Source: Candidatus Stygibacter frigidus
GTDB lineage: Bacteria > Cloacimonadota > Cloacimonadia > Cloacimonadales > TCS61
Assembly (NCBI GenBank): GCA_030765325.1
Contig: JAVCCT010000386.1
Coordinates: forward strand, 1 to 12,711
DNA: 12,711 nucleotides
Reading direction: 5' to 3'
Shown: one piece after another, positions 1 through 6,654 of the stretch
Numbering within the stretch: position 1 is the first letter of the stretch
How the letters are laid out: every line of letters begins with the position of its first letter
Program-made: the position numbers and the translations under genes
The notes under the pieces: generated by a model
Told to the model about the DNA's origin: nothing
Databases searched by the model: none
The model's input: only the letters and a program-made list of their open reading frames with translations

Positions 1-1
1 A

Positions 2-58
2 CCACCAAACATTCCTGCCCCCCGAAACGGCTGGATTATTGGCTGGATCCTTTACTAA
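2..58 (+). CDS. Possible 3' end of an unknown membrane protein gene (partial)
   Basis: Reading from base 2, the plus strand gives an 18-residue tail, PPNIPAPRNGWIIGWILY, ending in TAA at 56-58. The GWIIGWILY end looks like a membrane segment. If real, the gene lies mostly left of the window. Its stop would overlap by a few bases the stop of the minus-strand PDZ gene, a tail-to-tail layout like the one at 5386/5390. Too little is visible to name a family. The stretch also holds two copies of GGCTGGAT, 12 bases apart, which may be only the repeated Gly-Trp-Ile codons. Confidence 0.3.
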   Translation, partial: PPNIPAPRNGWIIGWILY

Positions 59-1371
59 AATCCAAACCAGGGACCAAATGATAAGGTCAATCCATCCATG
101 TTTGTATCTGGTCTATTAGTGAGGTTTATGTCATATCCATTTGCCTCTGCTTCCCAACCAGACATTGAAATTGTATATAAATAGGCAGCCTCTGCTTTAA
201 AACTAAGCCAGTCTGTAATTCTCCAACCCAGAGAAAAACGAGGCTCTGCCAAAAATCCTGTGTTTCTAAATTTAATTGAACTTGATAAATTAAAATATTC
301 ATCAAGATAATTATCTAAATCACCAGTTACAAAATCATAATCTGGTACATCATCTTTTGCTTTCTGATCCACTTCGATATTATTCATACCCCAGGTGAAC
401 ATGCAGCCTAATTCACTATATATTTTTCCAAACACAAAGCGTCTGTCAAATGATAACCCACCATAATGAATCCAGTATTTCGCTTCTCGCTGGACATTGG
501 AACTGCCATCAAGGTTATCAATTCCATGATTCCAGTCATGACGTGAAGTAGTTTTATCAAAATATTGGGCATATTGTCCACCGATAAACCAGCCTTTGCC
601 GATATGAGATTTCAAAGCAATACCATTCAAGAATAATCCGTCTTCTGAATACATATCTGCTTCAAATCCCAAACTTTCCATTATACCATTTACATCCACT
701 AGATCCGGTGTATACCAGATTGGCATCCAGGCGATAGTGCCATCACCATAATATTTCGATTTCGTCTTGATCACTGTTTCTGATTGTGTCCCGATTGCTG
801 TCTTATCTTCAACTAAGTTGCCATTAATATCAAATATCTTATTTCGAGTTCCAAATACAAAATCCAATTTCACTACTTCACCCTTGCGGAAAACGGTCAA
901 TATAACCTTTTCTTCCACTCTGTAAAATGAGAGTATTTTTCCTAATTCGTCTTGTTTAACTATTTTATCATCATTTATTGACATCAATATATCGTCTGTA
1001 CGCAGTTTGTAATAATAAGCAGGACTATCAGGGACTACATTATCAATACGGATTCCATAAAAATAATTGTATCCTATTTCTGATGCTTCAGCAAGAGTCA
1101 TATCTGAATAAGTTATCCCGATAAATGGCTTATCCATTTTTACGTCACCGGGTGATGTGATAACGATCTTATTTCCGTTATCATCTACTTTCACATTTAC
1201 AGTATACTCCTTTTCTCCTAATTGCTCGAGCTCTTTGATAACCTGGTCTGCCTTTTGCTGAGCCATTTCACTTTTAAGTTGAGCTTCTTCAACTTCAACA
1301 TTTACATCCTGGCAAAATAGACTGCCTGCAAGCAATAATGCCAACACTAATACTACTAAATTTTTCTTCAT
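55..1371 (-). CDS. Exported PDZ-domain protein with C-terminal beta-barrel-like region
   Basis: This 438-residue protein starts with a Sec signal peptide (two Lys, then a hydrophobic run to about residue 19). The likely cleavage is near Cys20, but the bases do not encode a good lipobox. Residues about 25-55 are charged and heptad-like, suggesting a short coiled coil. A PDZ domain spans about 80-175, with a GIRIDNVVPDSPA stretch at 106-118 and DDILMSIND at 126-134. There is no protease domain. Residues about 205-438 show alternating aromatic/polar strands and end in FGPWFGF, with the terminal Phe typical of outer-membrane barrels. I infer an outer-membrane protein with a periplasmic PDZ module, perhaps in envelope assembly or sensing; the function is unknown. 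The ATG at 1369-1371 is supported by GGAGG at 1377-1381. It is divergent from the DUF2851 gene. Confidence 0.85.
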   Translation of the reverse strand: MKKNLVVLVLALLLAGSLFCQDVNVEVEEAQLKSEMAQQKADQVIKELEQLGEKEYTVNVKVDDNGNKIVITSPGDVKMDKPFIGITYSDMTLAEASEIGYNYFYGIRIDNVVPDSPAYYYKLRTDDILMSINDDKIVKQDELGKILSFYRVEEKVILTVFRKGEVVKLDFVFGTRNKIFDINGNLVEDKTAIGTQSETVIKTKSKYYGDGTIAWMPIWYTPDLVDVNGIMESLGFEADMYSEDGLFLNGIALKSHIGKGWFIGGQYAQYFDKTTSRHDWNHGIDNLDGSSNVQREAKYWIHYGGLSFDRRFVFGKIYSELGCMFTWGMNNIEVDQKAKDDVPDYDFVTGDLDNYLDEYFNLSSSIKFRNTGFLAEPRFSLGWRITDWLSFKAEAAYLYTISMSGWEAEANGYDINLTNRPDTNMDGLTLSFGPWFGF

Positions 1372-1376
1372 CTTAA

Positions 1377-1381
1377 CCTCC
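1377..1381 (-). promoter_or_regulatory. Shine-Dalgarno site of the PDZ protein gene
   Basis: GGAGG on the minus strand lies 5 bases before the ATG ending at 1371. It fixes the start chosen for the PDZ/barrel protein. Confidence 0.7.
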
Positions 1382-1501
1382 GAGTTAAATTTATTACTTT
1401 ATATTAATGCAATCCCTGTGCCATAACTCTTTTTATCTACCTAAATAACCTGATATATCACACTTAACTATCACCTTACGATATCAACTTAGGCTATCCA
1501 T

Positions 1502-1530
1502 TTTATAAAAAAGATAAAATCACTTTGCAA
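1502..1530 (-). promoter_or_regulatory. Candidate sigma70-type promoter for the PDZ protein gene
   Basis: On the minus strand TTGCAA (1525-1530; 4 of 6 to the -35 consensus) is followed after exactly 17 bases by TATAAA (1502-1507; 5 of 6 to the -10 consensus). Transcription would begin near 1495 and give a leader of about 125 bases. The Fur-box-like palindrome at 1543-1557 lies 12 bases upstream of the -35. In such AT-rich DNA a chance match is possible. Confidence 0.35.
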
Positions 1531-1542
1531 GGCTTATCATTT

Positions 1543-1557
1543 TGATAATGATTATCC
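1543..1557. promoter_or_regulatory. Fur-box-like palindrome (7-1-7)
   Basis: TGATAATGATTATCC matches 14 of 15 positions of the 7-1-7 consensus described for Fur-family operators (TGATAATNATTATCA). It lies between the divergent PDZ gene (minus) and DUF2851 gene (plus), just upstream of the candidate minus-strand -35. It also overlaps a separate inverted repeat, TTATCA-TTT-TGATAA, at 1534-1548. A site upstream of the -35 could activate or repress. Regulation by Fur, PerR or Zur is inference; the palindrome itself is seen. Confidence 0.45.
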
Positions 1558-1599
1558 TGTCAAGTTACATTTATTCAGCATTAAGAATACCTCATAGAT

Positions 1600-1610
1600 G
1601 GTCGAAGACC
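1600..1610. repeat. Short palindrome GGTC-GAA-GACC
   Basis: A 4-bp stem with a 3-base loop at the left end of the repeat cluster. On its own this is weak; it is listed because it lies with several other palindromes within 240 bases. Confidence 0.3.
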
Positions 1611-1737
1611 TACCGGATAGTTGCCCCGCTTTTTTTAAATAAGTCACAAAAAATACACCTTCAAGATATGATTGGAATTGCAAATATTGATAAATATTAT
1701 CCAGCTGCAACCGAAATACTAGATTTTGGTAGTACTA

Positions 1738-1752
1738 TATGCCAAAGGCATA
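1738..1752. repeat. Perfect hairpin TATGCC-AAA-GGCATA
   Basis: A perfect 6-bp inverted repeat with a 3-base AAA loop. No poly-T tract follows on either strand, so it is not an intrinsic terminator. It sits inside the 1600-1838 repeat cluster. Confidence 0.5.
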
Positions 1753-1764
1753 ATATATCATTAT

Positions 1765-1805
1765 CCCCTCATATCGACTACGCCTGCGGCTGCCTTTATG
1801 AGGGG
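1765..1805. repeat. Inverted repeat CCCCTCATA ... TATGAGGGG
   Basis: A perfect 9-bp inverted repeat (1765-1773 with 1797-1805) encloses a 23-base GC-richer loop containing GCCTGCGGC. The right arm continues into GGGGCAAC (1802-1809), which is also the exact reverse complement of GTTGCCCC at 1620-1627, so two alternative pairings are possible. It resembles a REP or MITE-like palindromic element, but I cannot check for other copies. Confidence 0.5.
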
Positions 1806-1856
1806 CAACGAAAAGATTATCCCTTCAGGATATGATATTTTGTTAAAAAAATAACA

Positions 1857-1887
1857 TTGACTGATTTATGGGGGGAAATCTTAATAT
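1857..1887 (+). promoter_or_regulatory. Candidate promoter for the DUF2851 gene
   Basis: TTGACT (1857-1862; 5 of 6 to the -35 consensus) is followed after 19 bases by TAATAT (1882-1887; 4 of 6 to the -10 consensus). The spacing is slightly long. Transcription would start near 1893-1895, downstream of the ATG at 1868, which favours the later start at 1913 for the gene. Confidence 0.3.
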
Positions 1888-1912
1888 ATTAAATAAACTT
1901 GGGATAAATATT

Positions 1913-3259
1913 ATGGAAATAACAGATTTCACGGAGCGTTTTCTTTATCATATCTGGGATGCGGGGCATTTGAAACCTGACCTTATGACCGTGTCCGGGA
2001 AGAAAATTAAGATCATTTCACCGGGCAGATTCAGCAGTTCAGCGGGTCCTGATTTTCGGGAAGCTGTGTTATCAATCGATAATGATCTCATTCATGGTGA
2101 TGTGGAATTGCACAAAACGACCTATGACTGGAAGGCTCATGGTCACGTTGATGATCCCAATTATTGTCGTATAATCCTTCATGTGGTCTATGAGCATAAT
2201 CTTAAATCAGAATTCACGATCGATAAGAATGGCAGGCAAATAGAAATATTTGCCATGCAGGATTTCCTTGATGACGATATTATCAAGATATTCGCGGGTT
2301 ATCAGGATGATCCGCAGATACCTAAGGATAAATTCTGCTCCTTTTTTGCTGGTCAGCCGGCAGAATTGCTGGAGCCTGTTCTTCTCAAATATGGCAGCCA
2401 GCGAATTGATGAAAAAGCCAAGCGCTTTGCAGCGGAACAATATTTTACAGGATTTAACCAGCTTGCCTATCAGGGTATTTTGGAAGCTTTGGGATATAGT
2501 AAAAATAAATATCAGATGCTTCAGCTTGCCAGCTCAATCACTTATTCACAACTGCGCATATTTGCCCGAGATGGGATGACTGAGCAGCAATTGATAGCTA
2601 TTTGGCTGGGTGCCTCGGGTTTGATAAATACGTTGCCCTCCACCTTTCCGGCAGAATACGTGCTTAAATGGAAGGAGCTCTATGCCCGGCAGGATTTCTA
2701 TAAAGAACAATTGGAAATTGACTGGCATCTGTTCAGGATACGTCCCGTTAACCATCCAGCTATCAGATTGCTGCAAGTCTCTAATCTGTTGTATGAATCT
2801 CTGAAGGGCTCATTATTTAATAAATTCATCAAGCTGTTTTCATTTCCAGTGGGCAAGATCAAGATGGCAGATTTCTATCAGAGATTATTTGATCTATTTT
2901 TGCGTCATGGAGAATTTCTGCCAGAACAATATCATCTGGGTAAAACGAGGCTGGATACTTTATTCATTAATATTATTCTGCCTCTGGGGCTGCTATACGC
3001 ACAGGAAAATAAATTTCCTGAAATGGAAGATGCAATATTATATATCTATAAAAATTATCATTCATTACCGGTTAATAATATCACCAAGTCTATGCGTCAA
3101 TTCATGGATCCTGCTCAAATACGTCTTTGCAGAAAGAAAGCGGTTTATCAGCAGGCTATTCTGCATATTTATAATAATTTTTGCAGATTCCATACCTGCA
3201 CTCAGTGTCAAACCTATAAAACTCAGACTCTGGCGCAAATGCAGAATCCTGGAACTTAA
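1913..3259 (+). CDS. DUF2851 family protein
   Basis: I recognise this protein as DUF2851, a family common in Bacteroidota and relatives. Function is unknown. From the ATG at 1913 it has 448 residues, close to family length. The frame also allows an ATG at 1868 (15 more residues), but that one lacks a Shine-Dalgarno site, while 1913 has GGGAT 7 bases upstream and fits the family start (EITDFTERFLYHIWD). Numbered from 1868, motifs are SPGRFSSSAGPDF (51-63), GDVELH (77-82), DWKAHGHVDDPNY (87-99) and ILHVVYEH (103-110). The C-terminus carries CTQC (444-447). Asp62 and Glu80-x-His82 recall a PD-(D/E)xK-type nuclease site; that is my inference. No signal peptide is visible, so it is probably cytoplasmic. 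It is co-oriented with the C10 peptidase 117 bases downstream, which has its own candidate promoter. Confidence 0.85.
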   Translation: MEITDFTERFLYHIWDAGHLKPDLMTVSGKKIKIISPGRFSSSAGPDFREAVLSIDNDLIHGDVELHKTTYDWKAHGHVDDPNYCRIILHVVYEHNLKSEFTIDKNGRQIEIFAMQDFLDDDIIKIFAGYQDDPQIPKDKFCSFFAGQPAELLEPVLLKYGSQRIDEKAKRFAAEQYFTGFNQLAYQGILEALGYSKNKYQMLQLASSITYSQLRIFARDGMTEQQLIAIWLGASGLINTLPSTFPAEYVLKWKELYARQDFYKEQLEIDWHLFRIRPVNHPAIRLLQVSNLLYESLKGSLFNKFIKLFSFPVGKIKMADFYQRLFDLFLRHGEFLPEQYHLGKTRLDTLFINIILPLGLLYAQENKFPEMEDAILYIYKNYHSLPVNNITKSMRQFMDPAQIRLCRKKAVYQQAILHIYNNFCRFHTCTQCQTYKTQTLAQMQNPGT

Positions 3260-3315
3260 AACCTTTGAAATGGTGGGGAAATTATTGGGTGGTGGCGGAT
3301 ATGAAATCTTGTTGC

Positions 3316-3344
3316 TTGACATAATCATGGGATTTTATTAGAAG
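3316..3344 (+). promoter_or_regulatory. Candidate promoter for the C10 peptidase gene
   Basis: A perfect -35 TTGACA (3316-3321) is followed after 17 bases by TAGAAG (3339-3344; 4 of 6 to the -10 consensus). Transcription would start near 3351, giving a leader of about 26 bases that contains AAGGGA ahead of the ATG at 3377. Confidence 0.4.
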
Positions 3345-3376
3345 AATAATTCAAAAATTAATAATAAGGGAAGATT

Positions 3377-5386
3377 ATGAAAAATATTTATATTGCTGTT
3401 ATATTGATAATGTTACTTAGTAATACTCTGTTTTCTGCTGTAGTGAAATATGAAGTCTGCGAGAAAGTGTTGATCAATAAGCTTGCACAACTGAATAGGG
3501 GAGATGAGTATTCTTTGGCAAAACATAATGTGGTCAAAATGCAGGATAAAATACTTTGTCATGTGATGGAATTGCAGCCCCAGGGTTATATGGTAATAGC
3601 TGCTGATGATGATCTGCCACCCGTAATTGCTTATTCATTTAACAGTGATTTTTATGATGAAGAAAGTGGAAATCTGCTTCTGGAACTTATTAGATCAGAT
3701 ATAAAATTGCGGCTTGATAACTTGTCAGTTCTGCCGGGATCAATGATATCAAGTAGAAAGGCTGACTGGAATGATCTGCTGTCAGTAGAGGGGAGACTTG
3801 ATAGACCGGAGCAGTGGCCCCCTGAAGGCAGTACGCCAACTGGTGGCTGGCTATTGGAGAACTGGACTCAATCTGCACCTTATAATGATCATTGTCCTTG
3901 GGATACAATTACCGGAGGCAGGAGTTATGCTGGCTGTCCAGCGGTTGCCATGTCTCAAATACTTAATTATCTTAGAACAGTAAATTCTGTATATTTTGAT
4001 GATGAAGATGATTATTATTACCATAATTATGCTGGCAGACAGTACTGGATAGATAATGACTATCAGCTTCTGGACTTTCTTTCCTTTCCGCAGATCAATG
4101 ATGCTCTTGATAGTCTGGCATATCATTATCAATATGGCTTGCCTGTAAGTGATGATGAAAAAGCTGCCCTTGTATTTGCCTGTGGCGTGGCTGCTCAGCA
4201 GATCTATACCTCTCAAGTGTCTGGCACCTTTGGAGTGGATCAGGCTTATGACGCTTTTTTGAAATTCAATTTTACTGAATCTCAGCTTATTGATGAATCC
4301 ACCCCTGATTTTTATCAGCATATTGCTCAGAATGTTATGGATGGATTGCCGGTTCATTTTGCTTCTGTGACTCCTGCCTGGGATTCCGGGCACAATTTCG
4401 TAGTGGATGGATATAATACTGATGAGTTCTTTCATATCAATTTTGGCTGGGGTGGCGCTTATAACGGCTGGTATCTGCTTCCTGATGAGATACCCTATGG
4501 CTTGACCGTGGTGGAAGGAGCTATCGTTGATATTATTCCTCCTGATCCTCCAGCCGGCTTTGTCAGTGGTCAAATCACGCTTGAACCAGCAATTGCTGAT
4601 ACATCTATGATCACTGTATGCGTCTATAATGATTATCAGGAATACACTCTGGATATTGAACCTGATGAAACTGGAACAGCGTCTTATATTACCCAGGTTG
4701 CCGTTGGCAATTATTCCGTATCAGCGGTATATCCTAATTATGAATTTATCAATTATGATAATATTTTAGTCGAAGAATATGATAATGTAATAGTTGATTT
4801 CACATTAGAGCACCTGATAGCACCCTCTGAATTGGAAGGTGTGCTCACTGGAAATGAAGTCTCATTGAATTGGCAACATGATTCTGCAAGAGGTTTTCAG
4901 TATTATAACATTTACCGCAGTATAAATAATACTGCCTATACTTTGCTGGATACCACCATTCAATGCAGCTATATCGATATTCTTTCCTATCCTCAAACTC
5001 TCACCTTTGGCTATTATATAACAGCAGTTTATGCCCAGGAAAATGAAAGCCATTCCTCCAATACAGTCTTTATAGAATATGAAGTCCCTAATACAGAAGA
5101 TAACATCATGGTGCAAGTGATGATGGGGAACTATCCAAATCCCTTTAATCCTACCACCACGATATATTTCACGCTTGAAAATGATGGCTATATTGAGCTT
5201 TCAGTCTATAATCTTAAGGGGCAATTAGTGAATAACTTAGTCGATGGAGAATTTGCCCAAGGCAGACATGACATCATCTGGAATGGGGAAGATGAGAATG
5301 AAAATATTGTTCCCTCAGGTATTTATTTATACAAATTGAAAACTGATCGTAAACTCTTCACCCGGAGAATGTTATTATTGAAGTAA
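3377..5386 (+). CDS. Secreted C10 (streptopain-like) cysteine peptidase with C-terminal sorting domain
   Basis: This 669-residue protein has a signal peptide (to about residue 21). Residues about 22-120 are probably a Spi-like propeptide. The catalytic domain spans about 155-387 and has the C10 signatures: nucleophile Cys187 in GCPAVAMSQILNYL, catalytic His339 in GHNFVVDGYN, and HINFGWGG (353-360) with the Trp expected for the oxyanion region. A beta-rich domain (about 395-477) and a fibronectin type III-like domain (about 482-570) follow. The C-terminal about 85 residues, from NYPNPFNPTTTI (585-596) to the end, are a FlgD/T9SS type A-like sorting domain. I infer export and surface attachment or release by a type IX-like route. 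The substrate is unknown; protein scavenging is plausible. The start has AAGGGA upstream and a separate candidate promoter. Its stop is 3 bases from the convergent ATPase gene, with no terminator between. Confidence 0.92.
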   Translation: MKNIYIAVILIMLLSNTLFSAVVKYEVCEKVLINKLAQLNRGDEYSLAKHNVVKMQDKILCHVMELQPQGYMVIAADDDLPPVIAYSFNSDFYDEESGNLLLELIRSDIKLRLDNLSVLPGSMISSRKADWNDLLSVEGRLDRPEQWPPEGSTPTGGWLLENWTQSAPYNDHCPWDTITGGRSYAGCPAVAMSQILNYLRTVNSVYFDDEDDYYYHNYAGRQYWIDNDYQLLDFLSFPQINDALDSLAYHYQYGLPVSDDEKAALVFACGVAAQQIYTSQVSGTFGVDQAYDAFLKFNFTESQLIDESTPDFYQHIAQNVMDGLPVHFASVTPAWDSGHNFVVDGYNTDEFFHINFGWGGAYNGWYLLPDEIPYGLTVVEGAIVDIIPPDPPAGFVSGQITLEPAIADTSMITVCVYNDYQEYTLDIEPDETGTASYITQVAVGNYSVSAVYPNYEFINYDNILVEEYDNVIVDFTLEHLIAPSELEGVLTGNEVSLNWQHDSARGFQYYNIYRSINNTAYTLLDTTIQCSYIDILSYPQTLTFGYYITAVYAQENESHSSNTVFIEYEVPNTEDNIMVQVMMGNYPNPFNPTTTIYFTLENDGYIELSVYNLKGQLVNNLVDGEFAQGRHDIIWNGEDENENIVPSGIYLYKLKTDRKLFTRRMLLLK

Positions 5387-5389
5387 GAT

Positions 5390-6508
5390 TTAAGCCAGGT
5401 CTTCTGCCAGAAAACGGGAAACCTCTCTAACCTGAACTTTGTTAAGCAATCTTTCTCTTTTCAGATTACCTACTAATTGAACAGCTTTGACCTGATATTT
5501 TTCAGCAAAATCTGCAAGGGTCTTACTTATATTATCATCGCTGTATTTTACTTCGATAAGGAGAACCATTTTACCTGAATTAGTTATACAGAAATCGATT
5601 TCTTTTTTTTCTTTTGTTCGGATAAAGTGGAGGTCATATAATTCTCCATTTTCTTCAAACTGCCTTAAGACATAATCCTTAAGGGAAATAGCAACTGCAT
5701 TCTCAAGTTTCTGCCCTTCATTGCCATTTACCATACCTGTATCATAGAAATAATATTTAGGTTCTTTCAAGATGGAACGGGCGATATTTTTGGAATACGG
5801 AGTTATTCTGAAAACAATATATAAGGCTTCAAGTATTTCTAAATAGCGTTTAACCGTATTTGGTGAAATCTGCAAATCTCGACTTAATGAACTATATGAC
5901 ACAGTTGAGCAAACATTATTTCTTAGTAATTCAAGCAGTAATTCCATCTCTTTGTTTTTTGCCAGGTTTGAGAAATCCATCAGATCATCTCTGATCAAGC
6001 CATTTATATAGAAATTTCGCCATCTTTTAATATCTTTATCCGTCTCAGCCAGTAATGGTTCTGGAAAACCACTTTTATATAGTATTCTTTTTGTAATATC
6101 ATTTGGCATGTCGGATGTCTCATAGGGAGTGAAGGGCATCAAATGATGCAGAAAATATCTGCCGGCAAGAGAATCACCTGATTTATGAAATGTTTCAAGT
6201 CTGGCACTTCCAGTAACTAAAATTCTCATATTTTTCTCTTTAGTATCAAAAACCCCTTTCAGGTAGTTTTTCCAGTTCTGCATCTTATGAATTTCATCAA
6301 AAATAAGTAGATCAGTATCTGAAAGCCAGGATTCATCATGAATTATCTTACGATCAAATATCCGATCATAATTAAGATAAACTGGTTTTGAGTAGTTTTC
6401 AGCCAGTTTCTTTGCCAACCAGGTTTTTCCGACCTGCCGAGGTCCTGTAATAAAAACCATTTTCTTATCGAGATCACTTAAAATAATATTTTCTTTAATT
6501 CTTTTCAT
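5390..6508 (-). CDS. AAA+ ATPase with DUF4143 C-terminal domain
   Basis: This 372-residue protein belongs to the AAA_14/DUF4143 family of P-loop ATPases. Walker A is GPRQVGKT (22-29), Walker B is LLIFDE (67-72), a sensor-like TGS is at 99-101, and Arg117 is a candidate arginine finger. Residues about 200-225 look like a winged helix-turn-helix. The C-terminal part has Glu269, Asp305 (in KKEIDF) and Glu319-Val-Lys321 (in LLIEVKYSD), a PD-(D/E)xK-like arrangement. The family is widespread and repeatedly duplicated in anaerobes. Its role is unclear, with mobile-element or toxin-antitoxin links proposed. The length is normal and the motifs are intact. The gene stands alone, convergent with the peptidase. 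I see no clear Shine-Dalgarno site before the ATG at 6506-6508. Its leader carries inverted and direct repeats that may be an operator. Confidence 0.9.
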   Translation of the reverse strand: MKRIKENIILSDLDKKMVFITGPRQVGKTWLAKKLAENYSKPVYLNYDRIFDRKIIHDESWLSDTDLLIFDEIHKMQNWKNYLKGVFDTKEKNMRILVTGSARLETFHKSGDSLAGRYFLHHLMPFTPYETSDMPNDITKRILYKSGFPEPLLAETDKDIKRWRNFYINGLIRDDLMDFSNLAKNKEMELLLELLRNNVCSTVSYSSLSRDLQISPNTVKRYLEILEALYIVFRITPYSKNIARSILKEPKYYFYDTGMVNGNEGQKLENAVAISLKDYVLRQFEENGELYDLHFIRTKEKKEIDFCITNSGKMVLLIEVKYSDDNISKTLADFAEKYQVKAVQLVGNLKRERLLNKVQVREVSRFLAEDLA

Positions 6509-6528
6509 AGTGACTAAACTTCAAGATA

Positions 6529-6556
6529 TTGCGGAATAGTCAAGACTTTTCCGCAA
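6529..6556. promoter_or_regulatory. Inverted repeat TTGCGGAA-N12-TTCCGCAA, candidate operator of the ATPase gene
   Basis: A perfect 8-bp inverted repeat begins 21 bases upstream of the ATPase start codon. A related copy of its left arm region lies at 6562-6574 (TGCGAATTAGTCA, 11 of 13 matching TGCGGAATAGTCA at 6530-6542), and TGACTA at 6511-6516 repeats part of it in inverse orientation. This could be an operator array or a leader hairpin; no poly-T tract follows. Confidence 0.4.
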
Positions 6557-6595
6557 ATTTCTGCGAATTAGTCAGCTCAATTATTGCATCAATTT

Positions 6596-6634
6596 AAAAA
6601 AAAAGGTGCTGAGCGGGTAGGCAACAGCACCTTT
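6596..6634 (-). terminator. Intrinsic terminator of the Mbx-like operon
   Basis: On the minus strand, AAAGGTGCTG pairs perfectly with CAGCACCTTT (6625-6634 with 6602-6611), a 10-bp stem with a 13-base loop. The T tract of nine (6596-6604) directly follows and overlaps the stem foot. It lies 20 bases after the stop of the last operon gene. The plus strand has no matching T tract, so it works in one direction. Confidence 0.9.
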
Positions 6635-6654
6635 AGGTAGAGTAACTATGTACT

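Larger units (their letters stand above)
1658..1836 (+). repeat. Direct repeat pair, 15 bases, 164 apart
   Basis: CCTTCAAGATATGAT at 1658-1672 and CCTTCAGGATATGAT at 1822-1836 differ at one base in 15. They flank both perfect hairpins (1738-1752 and 1765-1805). They could be the target duplication of an old small insertion, or a duplicated regulatory site. Confidence 0.45.
1372..1912. other. Divergent intergenic region, no convincing gene
   Basis: These 541 bases separate two divergent genes. I see a candidate promoter and Fur-like box serving the left gene, a candidate promoter serving the right gene, and between about 1600 and 1838 a cluster of short palindromes and a pair of direct repeats. 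A 97-codon open frame (1542-1835, plus) begins at a TTG inside the Fur-like box, has no Shine-Dalgarno site and resembles no family I know, so I treat it as non-coding. Confidence 0.6.

Noticed and set aside
1620..1640. Terminator at the T-rich run after GTTGCCCCGC
   Set aside because: No stable hairpin immediately precedes the T run and no plus-strand gene ends upstream in the window except the partial one at 58.
1542..1835. 97-codon open frame on the plus strand
   Set aside because: It starts at TTG inside the Fur-like palindrome, has no Shine-Dalgarno site, no recognisable family, and its codons run through the hairpins and a direct repeat. More likely non-coding.
1868..1912. N-terminal extension of DUF2851 from the ATG at 1868
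   Set aside because: No Shine-Dalgarno site precedes 1868, the extra 15 residues do not match the family, and the candidate promoter would start transcription downstream of it. Still possible.
3851..4573. 240-codon open frame on the minus strand within the peptidase gene
   Set aside because: It is the antisense shadow of a clear C10 peptidase catalytic domain and its translation resembles no family.
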